In this document: in pieces, positions 47,301 to 59,690 of the stretch | Layout of the letters: each line of letters opens with the position of its first letter | Numbering within the stretch: position 1 is the stretch's first letter | DNA from: Harmothoe impar | Taxonomy: Eukaryota; Annelida; Polychaeta; Phyllodocida; Polynoidae | DNA length: 64,000 nucleotides | Assembly (NCBI GenBank): GCA_947462335.1 | Contig: OX381715.1 | Span: forward strand, 39,718,650-39,782,649 | Reading direction: 5' to 3' | Notes under the pieces: generated by a model | Databases searched by the model: none | Told to the model about the DNA's origin: nothing | Seen by the model: only the letters and a program-made list of their open reading frames with translations | Program-made: the position numbers and the translations under genes

Positions 47301-48089
47301 CTGAGGAGGAGGGGCACTTGTACTAACCGATACACTTTAGGTGACCACATCTTGTACAGGTATAATATTTACATGGGTTTGGTACACAAGATGTAACAGA
47401 CAGTAAAGGATACAACTGATCTAGGCTTAGTACATGCTCTCTCAGCTGTCTCAATTATAGCTAATTGTGACATAGATGCTTTATTATTGGCTAAGTACCA
47501 AAGTAACCTTTGCCGAACGTTTCCCATGATGATAATCAGCTTAGGAATGGATGAAAAAGTATCCTGCTTATTTAACCATGTTCTTTAGAGACAGCAATGT
47601 CTTATTGGTTCTTGATTATTTCTTGTATCTTATAGGTGAGCGTTGAATCGGGGGGGGGGGTGCAGTTTATAATCAATCCCATTGCCCATCCTTGGCCTTT
47701 CCGTGTCATTGGTTGGCAAATACTACAGATCTGCTGAGTAGGTAATTTCAACTGTGTGCTTTCAGACAAAACCTATCTGAGGAATGAGCCGGGGTTAGGG
47801 TGATGTCCCGTTGCTGCCCTTGAGCAGCGCCTTTAGTTGCTGTCTGAACTATTTCAGACCCTCCCCTGCTAAGTTTATTGACCACTGTTGGTGTTTGAAG
47901 GGACGCCTGGTTTGGAGGCAGAGGAGTTTCAGATGTGACCGTGGATGTGACTCATGATGACTGTTGGTGCAAAGAGACGCAAAGCTCTGAAGAGTTATGG
48001 GTGACTTGTAGGGGAGGTAGAGTCTAGCTAGGACTGTTTCGGAAATGAGTTAACAGTCCTGAAGTCTATTAGGTACTGTTAACAATCTC

Positions 48090-48500
48090 ACAGGTGGCGA
48101 CAATTTATCCGCCACACTTCCTATCGGACTGCTCGTCTGGTTCCAGCTTCAACCCGATCCGATCCAAAATCAAAATTTTTTGATATACCGTCGGGCGTGG
48201 AAAAGAGAAGGAATTTGCAGTCTTTCTCCCAGTTTTCAGCCCGATCTGGTGGAAAATGCAGTCGGGCAACCGAATCCACTGCAGTATTCCGATCTGATTG
48301 GCCCCCGACTGCAGTCTGACGGGCTCAGTGGAGCCCCTTTTTTGCTCCTGATTAAGATTTTCAGACTTTTTGCAGCCCGATTGTAAGATCGGTCGGACTG
48401 AAAAGCGCTTCCACCAGAGTGGGTTGACAACCCGATTCATGCTGTTGCACCCGATCGGACTGATATGAGCCCGACCCGACTTGGTGGATTCACCCCTTTA
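48090..48500. repeat. CCCGATCGGACTG-rich unit, possible element
   Basis: CCGATCYGAYTG and its inverse recur. The ends carry a weak inverted similarity (TTATCCGCCACAC at the left, TTGGTGGATTCACC at the right). Overlapping ORFs on both strands (111 and 68 codons) are repeat-driven. Confidence 0.5.
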
Positions 48501-48648
48501 GATGCTTAGATAATCTACTGCCTTAAAAGCAATGCATAGAACATAGTGAACTATTGATGACATGATGCTTTAAAGGGATGTTCATTGAGCACAATGTTGT
48601 ACCAGAACATTGCCATGTAATATTTCACCTTTTGAGAGTTTAACGACC

Positions 48649-48788
48649 CTATATCCTTAGCACTGCCATAGCGGGCCAATGTGTATAGTAAAAAGGGCCC
48701 TCTGAAAGCCAAGATTTTGCGTTTGCATTGGAAACAATACGCTATGGCAGTGCACCTCCAGAAAGTACTGGCAGTCCTAAGGATGTAG
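48649..48788. repeat. Split inverted repeat CTATATCCTTAG / CACTGCCATAGC
   Basis: CACTGCCATAGC (48661-48672) is mirrored at 48741-48752 and CTATATCCTTAG (48649-48660) nearly so at 48777-48788. The right arm has 24 extra bases, so the stem is interrupted. Confidence 0.65.
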
Positions 48789-48816
48789 ATAGGCTCAGGT
48801 AAATGGGACAGCTTAT

Positions 48817-50030
48817 AGGGTAGGTTCACCCTGAGTCAAACGCATACCTTGAGTCAACCACTTTTGTCATGAAATTACAAGTTCAATATGCATCTGGTGA
48901 TAATAAACTCCCACTGATTTAAGAATTCAAGTGTTTTCCAAATATATACTGCACATTGCATCCACATCATCACTCTTTTTCATACTGTAAAATCAGTCAG
49001 AAGTACTCCTGTTTGACCTGTTTTGGCAAACAGAGAATGAAAATCTCCCCACTGTTCATACTCTTTGGTAGTTGATTTGAAGTGTTTGTCCCTTTCATAC
49101 ACAGTGTCAATCAGTTTTGTGAGCTGCATATGTATCTAAATCACACAAATCATGTCTTTATTGAGCAAAATTAATTTCCTAAATTATATTTAGGACTGAT
49201 TTCGTAAGGTTTACCCATTTCACCTTAAGTCAGCCATGAATTCACCCTAAGTCAGCCACATCATACCTTAAGTCAACCATGCGGTTTTCTTCTCGGGAAT
49301 CTCCCCTGGAATTCTCTGACCTTGAATTTCTGTCCAAGAACATTCCCCCTACCCTTGTGAATACCTCCTCCTTCCAGCAGTCCAGAATACCCTCTTCTAC
49401 TACAGGGTTAAGGATAGCAGGCCTACTTGTGTATTGTATAGAGGGCAAGGGTGAAACGCAAAAAGAGGGGGGAAAAGGGGGTGAGAAGGCAGAGCCCCCG
49501 ATATATTCAATAGAACTCCATACTGCATGTCTATAATGTTATATTTGGTCCTCATTGCTCTTACAAGTAATATTTACTTGTATTGATAGCTCATAATGCA
49601 ATTGTATTCACCTAAGGTACAGTACTAACTTTGTCTTGATTATTCTATATTCAATAAATCATTTTATTCTCTATTGTTAGCTGGAACATATTGATATATG
49701 ATGCATGCATTCATCCATTTATGAAAATCAGAAAATTACTGGTTTATTCCACATATTTCTGGTGGTTGAAATATGGCTGACTCAAGGTGCATTTTGGCTG
49801 ACTTAGGGTGAAAAGGGGCAATTCTGAATACTCTGATAAATCATGGAATTAAATACTGTAAACTGATATATGGCATTGTAAGACATCATGAAAGTTACTC
49901 TCCAGAGCAATACCTAAAGTTTGGTTAAATTGTGAAGGATATGCACAAAAAACTATAGGAGCAGTTAGACCTGAAAGGTAGCTCATGACAAAACATGAAT
50001 CAGACCGGTTGAAAGTGGTGAACCTACCCT
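48817..50030. mobile_element. 1.2-kb element with AGGGTAGGTTCACC termini
   Basis: Perfect 14-bp inverted ends (48817-48830 and 50017-50030). Near both ends and at 49,205-49,280 and 49,770-49,815, units of ACCYTAAGTCAGCCAC recur in both senses (AAGGTGCATTTTGGCTGACT). No transposase ORF. AT flanks both sides. Confidence 0.75.
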
Positions 50031-51460
50031 ATTGCTGCTACAACATTTGTGTATTATCATGGGACAGCACTTCAAAGCACTATGTTTTCCATGCTAGGAA
50101 GCTGTTTTGGATAACAAATAAGGAAAGATAAAAGCAAAGTGTTAAGGAAGGGTGATATGAAACAATCACAGAAACTTCAAAACCAGTGAAACTATAGAAT
50201 ATATCCTACAGCTCCAGTAGCAATGATCTCCAAATGGCTGCAATGTAATCTTATCCTTATCCCAGACCAGCAAAACACTGTGATTGACTAGTGTAGCACT
50301 ATGCTTTGGAGCCACTTGTTTGATGAGCAGCTCCTGGGTGATTTGGGACCTCCCCTAAAGTGACCAAACATGAGGGTGTACTGTACAATGTTAACCAGCC
50401 ATGTGGGCCAGGAGGGCAACTGCTTAAATGGAATGGGTGGACGTTTGGGTTTGATGAGGAAGGGTCTAGGACAGTGGTTGCTTATAGAGTTCAAACAGTC
50501 CCATGCACATGTAACCTTAAGCTGGAAGCCCATTCGCCAATTAGGATGCATTATCGGATTATTGATCAACAAATTACCAAACATGGTACTTTGTAGGATA
50601 ATTCTTGGTATATTGGCCGATTCTGCATCTAAATTAGAAAAATAAGAAAATGATATATATGTAGCTGCCAAATGAAATAAATGAACTAGTTTTTTTTACA
50701 TAGATGCCTGACCAGTAAGTTTGGGATGCTAAACCTATATATATCATGATTCAGAAAAATAACACAAGAAAATATACTATATGACAAATAAAAGTCAAAC
50801 TTACTGCAAGCACTTAGTATTAGACAGTGTAGTGGTGGCTACTTAGATCTGTCGGTTGTTAGTTGGCCCCATAGGATGAGAGGACTGTGGTGTCCAGGCT
50901 AGTGGGGCTGATTGGGTGCCTGGGGACGGCAGCTGGACCTGATATATCCTAGTACTAAGGGTATGGGGGGTGTGATGTTGGATCTAACGTCCTACACTGA
51001 ATCTACACTTATCAGCTACCTACACACCAATAGCCATCTCTGTCCAACTGTTTTCACACCATTATTTAAGTCAAATATGGAATTTTGTGATTCAATTAAT
51101 TAACTCTACTCCCAATGTGATGGGCATTAAGTGATGCTTAGTGGTGACATGCTACATTGGATCTGAACCGTCAATCTGTGGTTTACATGAGTAATGTTAA
51201 GTCAAATCCTTTACAATTAAGAGTGAAAAGCAGCAGAGGTCACGGGAGATGGGAAAACGCTAGATGCGGACAATGCATGGCAATATGGCAGCTCCAAGCG
51301 ATAATCAGAGTGTACAACAGCCTAAATCATTCGTTCAGCCGGAGCTCTTTCCACCAGCTTAATACCTACCAGCTGGTAGTTGTTCGTTGACTTCCTCCAG
51401 GCTAGGGCTAATTACCAAGGCACCATAATCGATACTAACATTGATGTCATAGTAAAAGCC

Positions 51461-52569
51461 ATGTGTGCATTAATAAGCACACACATCAAGTTATTGACCT
51501 GAAAGTTTAGGTGGAGGTGCAGTAATCATGGAATATGTTATGAATAATTACTGAAGCCATTAGAGCATACTAGCATAGTGTTTTGGATATTCCCTTGATT
51601 AAGATTGATTCGATTGTCCCCTTCAGTTAATGAGCATTGTTATGCTGACATTAGCAGTTAGTTCCTTAGTAATCGGTACTCCGTTTGTATACACAGGTTC
51701 ATGTAGTACCGACTTAGAACTCAAAAGTTCAAGCCTGGTTATCGCATAAGTGACCGGGTAATTAAGCATCTGACATCGCCTCAGCAGATCAATGTTGTTA
51801 CTGTTAATATATCATTAGCATTTAGATCAATGATACACCCATAGCTGGGTAAAAGGGCAGATATAAACCTTAATGATTAAATTAATTATTGATCCTGGTT
51901 AACCTCTCAACCTACACCCACTGTATATAAGGTCAGGAGTATTGGCCCTCACTGCAATCCGATCGTAGGTGGAATTGGAGCATGAGTTGGATCTTCACAT
52001 GTCTTGGTCATATTATTTATATTTTTGTTTTTTCACAATCTACTTGGTAGCAGACCATAAGAATCCCATTACATCAATGATTTATTGCTTTATACTGTAC
52101 TTTTGTTTTTACAAAAAGGAATATGACTTAACATCTAAACTAGCTAAGCGAAAATTATAAAAGTCAAGAAAAACTATGCCAAGGTAATTCCATTTGGACT
52201 CTGATACTCTCTTCATTATTGAAGGACATGACAGTTAAATTCACATCGATAAACACCAGACGGTATTCCCTTTAGATCACAGGCCAGCTATGCACAGAGG
52301 ATCTCAACACAGATGCCCATGGGGGCGGTGGGCACTCACTTGAGGCATCTGTAATGTGTCTTTTTTTTTACTCAGTGTAGAGCAGCTAGTAGACAGCTAA
52401 AGGGGAGTGTTGCATTAGTCTTAGCTGGTTAGAAAAGGTAACCTTAGTTATTAAATGGATGTGAGTGAGTATTTGGTGGTTTGAATTTTGCAGATTAGAA
52501 GATTAACCAATCATTATCTCTGTTAGCTGGAGCAGCAAAGAAGCTGGCAGTTACTACTTTACACTACAT
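51461..52569. other. Unassigned sequence
   Basis: Chance ORFs only; no repeat recognised. Confidence 0.45.
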
Positions 52570-52686
52570 ACCTCATGAAAGCAACTCGCCAGGGCTGCAT
52601 TCAAGCATCATGCCGCCCCTATGTGGTTGAGACATTCCCAAAAGAAAACGTCATCTTTTTAGTGACATGCGTCCTCAAAAGGTTAA
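52570..52686 (-). mobile_element. piggyBac-like MITE, truncated and reversed
   Basis: On the minus strand it begins TTAACCTTTTGAGGACGCAT then GTCACTAAAAAGATGACG, the family's left end. The plus strand also shows CGCCAGGGCTGCATTCAAGC and ATCATGCCGCCCCTATG blocks. Confidence 0.65.
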
Positions 52687-52974
52687 ATACATTTTCTCAC
52701 AGACATGTTATTTGGCACTGTGGTTTTACCATTCACTACGCCTGTTTGACTGCTATATATATTCACAGTGTCTAGACCTACTACCTTTGTTCGAATTTAG
52801 GTAATAGCAGGGAGCCACTTAGGATATTGACAACAAATAGAAGGGAGTTGATCTAGCCTACTTAGAGGTAATTATATGAGCTGTTATTGCACAAATATAC
52901 CTATAGGAGATATATATTGCCATAGGTATGGCATTTTAGAGGCCAAATGGCATGGTTTGTGTGTGACAGGGATT

Positions 52975-53790
52975 GGAAGTTTTTACATGTATTACCATAA
53001 TTCAGTTTGCAATTTACATAGGGTATCACTGTAATTCACTGGTAGGTATTACCATAATTCTAGGATATATGTTATTTCTACCTGGTTTCCTGCCTTTAAA
53101 ATGTCATGTTCACTTTCCACATTAATAGAACTTGTTTCCATGATTAACATCATGTCTTCCCCACCTCTAGGTATGAACCGTCCACTTTCAGAGAGCAAAA
53201 CACCAATCACATGGTCATGTATTACCGTAATTATGGCCCTCACTAACGTATCACTGTAAGTCTAGCCCTCACTAGAGTAGCACTGTATGAATATCCAAAG
53301 AGGGGTCAAAATCCATTTGCCCCCCCCCCTGCTTGAAAGGGTGCTGGAGATGATGAGTTACACTGTGCCTCATAATGAACTCATAATTATCACTGCTCAC
53401 CTCACAATAATAGCATAGAAACTGAAATAAATAAAATACAAAATGTAAGTAATTTTAGGTATACTAGTTGCAATAATTGTTGATCATCCAATATAACTAC
53501 CAATGATGTTGTTTATGTGGGAGTATTGACAGTGTCCAGCCTACAGTGACAGGGTGTATACATATTTCACAAATGTGTTTCAATTATTAACTCTATAAGC
53601 ACCTATTACAGATTAGGTAAATGACAAACATATAATGCTATACACCTTTCGGAATTACAGTAATACCATGAAGTGAATTACAGTAATACACTGTCAACTG
53701 AATTATGGTCATACCTGCCAAAACAGAACAACAGCATTGTGGTAATACCCTTGAGTGAATTAAAGTGATACCCTTGATATATTGGAATAG
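52975..53790. repeat. Inverted clusters of GTATTACCATAATTCA-type units
   Basis: In 52,985-53,270 the units read GTATTACCATAATTC, GTATCACTGTAATTCAC and similar. In 53,650-53,780 they appear inverted (GAATTACAGTAATACA, GAATTATGGTCATACC). The arrangement is like the arms of other fold-back units here, but ends were not found. Confidence 0.6.
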
Positions 53791-55284
53791 GTATTATGCA
53801 ATGCTAGGGCATGTACACTAAATCCATGCATAGGTATTACCTCTGCTACTCATAACATATTATCCAAAGAACACGGTTCAAATACCTTTGTATTCTTTAC
53901 AATGCAATGAAATAGAAATGGACTAAACCCACCTTTCGCCATTTTGAATTAGCTTAATTCGAATAAAGGTAATAGGTCTAGACCCTGTGATATTCTACTT
54001 TCACACTATGCATTGCTTCCTACAGTGTACTCCCCACATCCCGACCATATCCACACCTCTCATCCGGTGTATACCATATTGAGGAACAAAGTGATGGGAA
54101 GGGCTTATCAACCAACATTATGCCCCTACCACTTACCTTTAGTGCACGAGGTCGATATACGTACATGATTGACAACATAAAGCGACAAAAAATGACATTA
54201 TTTGAATCGTGAGTCTACCCCTTTGAGAAAACAGTTATTAAAATAAATACTATTTACCCTTGCAAATCCCCATAATGTAAGCCTTTGGTATAGAAATGAC
54301 ATAACAAGAAACATGAAGTGACTTAAAACATCGTTCCCTGCTAGGCCATCATGTGTGCTTGGCAAATGTGCTCAAATAATAAGAGACGAGTGCACATTTA
54401 TCAACCTTATTGCTGATGTAACATATCCTCCAGTGTGAAGTTTGCCCATTAATTTTCTTTTTGTAATAGGTACTAAAGGGATTTGACCTTAGAACTATCA
54501 TTCTAGGTACCCTTCAATGCTCTCTGAGTGATTTTTTTTATCTACTCGTTTTCTTGTTATTTGCACTGTGTAGATACTTGCCCTTTGGCAGAATGGAAAA
54601 CTGACAGGTGTGGTATATCCTGGGAGACAGCTACCTGTGTTCTCTTAAAAAGTACTTCGCATAAAAAAAATCAGCTATTTATAAATGAACTATTATATAG
54701 ATAAGAGGATGAATAAGTGTACACAGAGGGAGATACACTCAGGCATTCTGTCTACCCGTATACTCTCATACAATAATGAAGAACTAAGTCAATGTACCAT
54801 CCTAAAGCATTGCATTTAAATACACCCTAAATGAACATAATAGTAAACTAACAATATAGCCTTCTAATAAACAGTAACACTAAATGTTACTGTTTTGTCT
54901 TGTTTATTAGTTTTCGGAAACAGTCAGAGTGGACCTAGCCATTGCTTAATAAAAATGAGACCTTGATAGTGGAAGACCATAGTCCAAGCATTAGTCTGAA
55001 ACAGGGGTAAAGTAGATAGGTATACCTCCAAGCAGAAATAGGGTATTGATCCCTAGTAGCTTATGGACACCATAGTGATGCAATAATGGCTTGGTGGGAA
55101 AGCATGAGTGAGCTATATCGCTAAATAATGAACGAGCCAAAGGCGTTTATACCACTATTTTCTCAAAATATGTCGATATATAACGTATTAGGCCTACCTT
55201 TTTCAATTATCCATTTTGTCTCGCGGATCGACTGGCAGACTCGCCGAGCGCCATGCTTCTCCCCCAGCGGTACCACATACTTAT
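53791..55284. other. Unassigned sequence
   Basis: Around 54,860-54,915 a short inverted pair (CTAATAAACAGTAACA / TGTTACTGTTTTG...TTATTAG) is visible. Otherwise nothing recognised. Confidence 0.4.
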
Positions 55285-56022
55285 TGAATAACATCCAAAT
55301 ATGGGGAAATTAGACCATGACAAGCGTAATCCTTCAATCCAGTACATGTTTATGCCTCCTTCTTGATGATGCCGTGCAGTATTAGCCTTTTAATTGCGTA
55401 AATTCCTCATATTTCGACATTTTGTAAAGGGTGCCAGCCCGGTTAGAGTTGTAAACAGAGAGATCACGTGTTCTATCATGGTTGGCTGTGCATGTCCCAT
55501 TGAAAACAGTGGACCAACGTTCATGGTGTTGGTCAGAGGACCAACACCATGCTCTGACGTCATTAAGGTCATTAAGGCAGTTTTAAGGACATTTTACCAT
55601 GTGATTCTCCTGTGCAGGTAGGTATATATGTTATTACTTGATTAAACAAAGATAGACTACGTGTTTACACATGAGTTTGGAGTGTTGGTCCCCTGACCAA
55701 CCCATGAGGCCAAGATGGCGAAGCCATCAAGGGCTCATGGGTTGGTCAGGGGATCCAACATGACAAAACCATGTGTAAACACGGTTCTATCATTGTTTAA
55801 TCAATTAATTAATAACATATTTACCTACCTGCACAGGAGATTCACATGGTTATATGTTAAAATGACCTTAAAACTGCCTTAATGATGGCAGAGCATGGTG
55901 TTGGTCCTCTGACCAACACCATGAACGTTGGTCCACTGTTTTCAATGGGACATGCACAGCCAACCATGATAGAACCTGAGATAACCACACGGCAAATATC
56001 CACTCTCGGCATGGGAAACGCC
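55285..56022. mobile_element. Second member of the 41,932-42,390 family, carrying a long palindrome
   Basis: 55,310-55,450 matches 42,229-42,370 directly, and the right end (GAGATAACCACACGGCAAAT then ATCCACTCTCGGCATGGG) is the inverse of that copy's left end. Together they suggest an element with inverted ends of about 40 bp. The 506-bp palindrome at 55470-55975 sits inside. Confidence 0.6.
55470..55975. repeat. 506-bp near-perfect palindrome
   Basis: The left arm from GTTCTATCATGGTTGGCTGT is mirrored by the right arm ending ACAGCCAACCATGATAGAAC. Symmetry continues through nested hairpins (TTGGTCAGAGGACCAA in both arms) to a centre near 55,721 (GATGGC-GAA-GCCATC-like). Only small indels and mismatches were seen. 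Confidence 0.9.
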
Positions 56023-57144
56023 AGAATAGTGGTATGATATAGGGTAGTCTGTTGGTTCTTAATGGTATAGTAGTCCCTTAGTTATGCAATCAGTTGTATG
56101 CTAGAACACAGTTTGTCTGAGTATCCACTAACACGTCAATGTTACACATAGTCTACATCCCTATTGTTGGTGAATATCACTACCTGCTGTCATAGTCTAC
56201 TACATACACCCTCCATACATAGCTGTCTGCAATAGATTTAGATGAATGGCACGTGTGTATAGGGGTCCAACTGGTTTTCTTGTGTGCGTGCCCATTACTG
56301 CTGGTGCTTGTGAGAGACGGCCTAATAACAAGTCACAATAGGGACCAGTTCTAACATGATGTGCAGTTCGATTTCCACAATAAATGGAGGGACTTATTTC
56401 ATTAGTTTAAAATGTATTCCGCTAGTGGCCTACTGAATGCAATAATCAGAAAGAAATTCTGATACAATACTATGACTAATGAGTAATGTTTAAGATTAGA
56501 ATGAAGTTCACATTCTCACATTTCCTGTTTGTCTGGTTCTGGAAGTTTATTTTTAACTGTTTATCATATTCACTATTGCACCTAATCACATTTTCCTCAG
56601 AGAAACAATGGTCTTACTAGCAACATCATGTTCCAACATTTGTTTATTATCCTTAGTTTATTTTTGGCACTTAATTCTTGTTGGTAATTCAAGATGGCCT
56701 CCAAGCTTTTCAGAGAACTTACTCCATCAAAGATGAAATAGTTTCATTTGAACCAAGGATAGTGAAACTACTCAGGTCGATGCCTCTTCAGCCTACACAC
56801 CTGACAAATAGAATAACTTCATACAATTTCCTTAAGCAGGAAATCTGCCCAGTGTCTTCTAGTTATACAATGTGTTGATGGCTACGGGACCAGAACGCGA
56901 GGCAAGTAGTTTGTCATCTGACCCTCCCTGTTTCAAATTTGTATACTGTTTTGTGACAGCACGAGGTCCTCACTGCAGCCAGGCTTCAAGTCCCGTGGGA
57001 GGGATTGAATTAGATGTCTACTAAAATAAAGAACTCATTTTTCGTTTTCTATACTCTGCTTACTGAGTGGGAGGCTGGGAGAATGGTAATGATGACTATT
57101 TCTTATCCTATCAGGGTTTTGCGATCTGTGTCCTACAAGTTATT
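56023..57144. other. Unassigned sequence
   Basis: No gene or repeat recognised apart from faint similarity to 36.7-37.3 kb towards the end. Confidence 0.4.
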
Positions 57145-57370
57145 TCAGTTTCTGATTGCCATTTAGACGTATTTCAATCACTCCTCAATGTCTAGCTGGA
57201 CAACTGTGAAAGGAATAACACTGTGTGATATATAACCAGGCTTCTGAAATTACTTTGCTCCAGTATTCATTTTGGAGCTGCAATTCCATAGGCAATATGT
57301 GCAATGGCAAAAATAGTGCAATGAGACAGGTCAATTGACAGACACCACTGGTCATCATGAAATGTAACAT
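57145..57370 (+). repeat. Diverged direct duplicate of 37,380-37,590
   Basis: Same ordered blocks as the other copy (TTTCTGATTG, TTTCAATCACTCCTCAATG, GTATTCATTTTGGAG, AATATGTGCAATGG, GACAGACACC). Confidence 0.55.
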
Positions 57371-57734
57371 GTATTTAAACACATCTCTTAGGACACACAG
57401 CAGAGATGGAATTTGGTTGACTGCATTTTAGGTGTGAGGTTGGGGCGTTGGATAGGCTGGTGCAGAATTCTCACTCTGTCCCCATCTCCTTTTTGCACTC
57501 TCTTTCACTTTGCACATCTGTGTGTGTCTGTTCTGTTTCTATCTGTCTACCATGAACTTTTGAAATAACATGTAGTGCATAATTAAATTGCCATCTGTGC
57601 CTTTAGTATTAAGTTTATCACTAGTGCAACTCAATTTGATTTCCAGAGTATTAAATAGAACTATAAATGGAATACATTTGTTCAGTTCAATAGGTGGTGT
57701 TGTTGGAAATAATTTCATGCCTCTTAATTTGTTT

Positions 57735-58560
57735 GATGAAACTATTTTGAGTTGTATGCAGAGTGCACAGTGGCTTGAATAATGAAATCTCATGAAGGAG
57801 ATTACGAAAAATATCTACCAACTCCTATTGTGAGGCTTTGTTCTTCGTTCTCATTGTTCCTCTACAGAAGAAATATGCAATATGATCATAGACCAATTGA
57901 AACATTGAATATATTACTTTGTTAAAGCTCATAATTATACGCACACTCTCCTTCTGAATTTGTTTCCTTGGTTGCATGTCCAAGGCTATGAGAAGCCGTG
58001 AATGAGAGACAAGGCTGTATGTCTCCCATATTCTTATTGAGATTATTGTCCCGCGGCTATCAGTTTGGCACACAGTCACAGTGACAGCCAGCTGTTAGTA
58101 TGGAGAAAGACCCGGTGTGATATGACATAGCGGCACTTAGTGTATGCTTTTACCAGATATAATGGCCATGAACTGGTTAGACGTTGCATTGGCCCCTTAT
58201 GATATTGAGTAGGAGTTCCATGCAGAGAGCACAGGGGCTTTAATAGTGGCATCTCATGAAGGATAGTAAATGAGGTATCTACCACATTGGATAAATATAA
58301 GGACTTTTCTTTGTTCTGAGTGGTTTCCCTATACAGTCAACAATGTGATCATGGACTTGTTACTTTGTAGAAACTCATAATTATACTCACACCTTCCTTC
58401 TGAATTGTTTCCTTGGTTGTGTCTGAGACTATGGGAAACAATACATGGCAGGATGGATCGTACACCCCTTGTTTTCTGAGTGAGGACATTGTCCCTGTGC
58501 TGTCTCTTTGTCACACAGTGAGTGGGCAACATAGTATGAAGGAAGCCATGTTGTGATATG
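57735..58560. repeat. Two diverged tandem units about 470 bp apart
   Basis: Unit 1 (57,735-58,130) and unit 2 (58,203-58,560) share ATGCAGAG(T/A)GCACAG, TCTCATGAAGGA, TATCTACCA, TCTTNGTTCT, ACTCATAATTATAC-like, CCTTCTGAATT then GTTTCCTTGGTTG, CATTGTCCC and GTGTGATATG/TTGTGATATGG. Unit 1 is slightly longer. No frame stays open in both. Confidence 0.75.
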
Positions 58561-59560
58561 GATAGGCAGATGAGGTGAAGGAGAAGCCACAGGAAATACT
58601 CTTTTTGTCTTGGTCTAATGGACTGTTATGTGTAAAGGGTTCTCCTATCATGAAAGTAGAAGAATTTGTGCCTACACAGAGAGTACAAGATTACCAAACT
58701 GTTACGCCTGACTTTGTAAACAGAATGCATTTAGAAGCATTAACACTCGCTGTGCAGCTTTTTCTACATGAATTTGATACTGCACTGTTATCTTGCAGCC
58801 ATAAAGAATGAGATGAATATTGTTTTTTTTTATTCATGGCTATAATGGCAGTGATACATTATAGACAGTGTTAGTATGTATGTCATGTCATGACATCTTT
58901 AGTGAAACATAATACTCCATGACATTGTAGTAGCTGAATAGTCTTTAACGACCTTTGTACATGATCATATTAGTCCATACTTTGTTGGGCTTTCGGCTTC
59001 TTGTAGAGTATGGTATTTTATTATCCAATGGTTCCCTGATTTGTCCTCAGTCTCAGACTCCTCAATGCACTGTGTGATGTTGTTACAGCCACCAGGATGT
59101 AATGGCTTTTCATCCAATCCAATACCAGGCAGTCACGTCCACTTTCTACCAAAGCAATCAGGGACATCTTCCGTACAATGAGATTTACTGTGGTGCCTGA
59201 GGAGGCCCTTTGTTACCAGGGACTTTCCAGCGGAGGCTGGGGGCTTCAAATAACTGTTTAATCTAGTATGTGACAGGATCTGGGTATCATTATACCCAGA
59301 CCCGAGATGTGTTTAGTATCATTCATAACTGTAAGTCAGGAGATTTGCCATTTTGCAAGGTTTTGGGGATTAAATTTTCAGAATTTCTGTAGCCTGAATA
59401 GGAAGTGTGTTTTTTTTTTACGATAATCACAATATTGCCATTTTTCTGAGAAATCTAGCAAATGAAGAAAAGTGTTTAGCCAGAAATAGATACAATAAAC
59501 AAAAGTTTACCACCTACCAAAATAAACCCAAGGAATATTTGAGGTGTATAAGGGAGCGTT
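58561..59560. other. Unassigned; holds a 78-codon ORF of unknown merit
   Basis: 58575-58811 reads MKEKPQEILFLSWSNG... with a fairly protein-like composition. There is no recognisable domain, splice context or duplicate, so I do not call it a gene. Confidence 0.3.
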
Positions 59561-59690
59561 CATTATTTATGGCCGGGGGGGGGCTGAGCAAAAAAGGGGG
59601 GGGGCCACTTTTTTAAGGGGTATTCGAAGGGGGGGGTCACTTTTTTTTAACCTATTCTTAGGGGGGGGTCATTTTTTTTAGGGGTATTCC
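59561..59690. repeat. G-run and T-run low-complexity array
   Basis: Repeats of GGGGGGGGTCACTTTTTTTT type separated by AGGGGTATTC. They start just after GGGAGCGTTCATTATTTATG, which looks like an element end, but no partner end was found. Confidence 0.7.

Larger units (their letters stand above)
47860..51460 (-). repeat. Arm B of the diverged inverted segmental duplication
   Basis: Reverse counterpart of 32,350-35,745 with the same block order. It lacks the hAT-like, 219-bp and piggyBac-like insertions of arm A and instead contains the 48,090-48,500 repeat and the 48817-50030 element. The two arms are about 12 kb apart. Confidence 0.8.

Noticed and set aside
46937..47350. 137-codon minus-strand ORF
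   Set aside because: It is composed of CATACGG repeats and a palindrome.
50288..50671. 127-codon minus-strand ORF
   Set aside because: Only its end is conserved in the other duplication arm; the rest is not, so no gene is called.
32350..51460. One giant 19-kb transposon with long inverted ends
   Set aside because: The matching arms are diverged, have no sharp termini, and no transposase or polymerase ORF lies between them.
58575..58811. 78-codon ORF starting MKEKPQEILF
   Set aside because: Protein-like composition, but there is no recognised family, no duplicate and no exon signals to support it.
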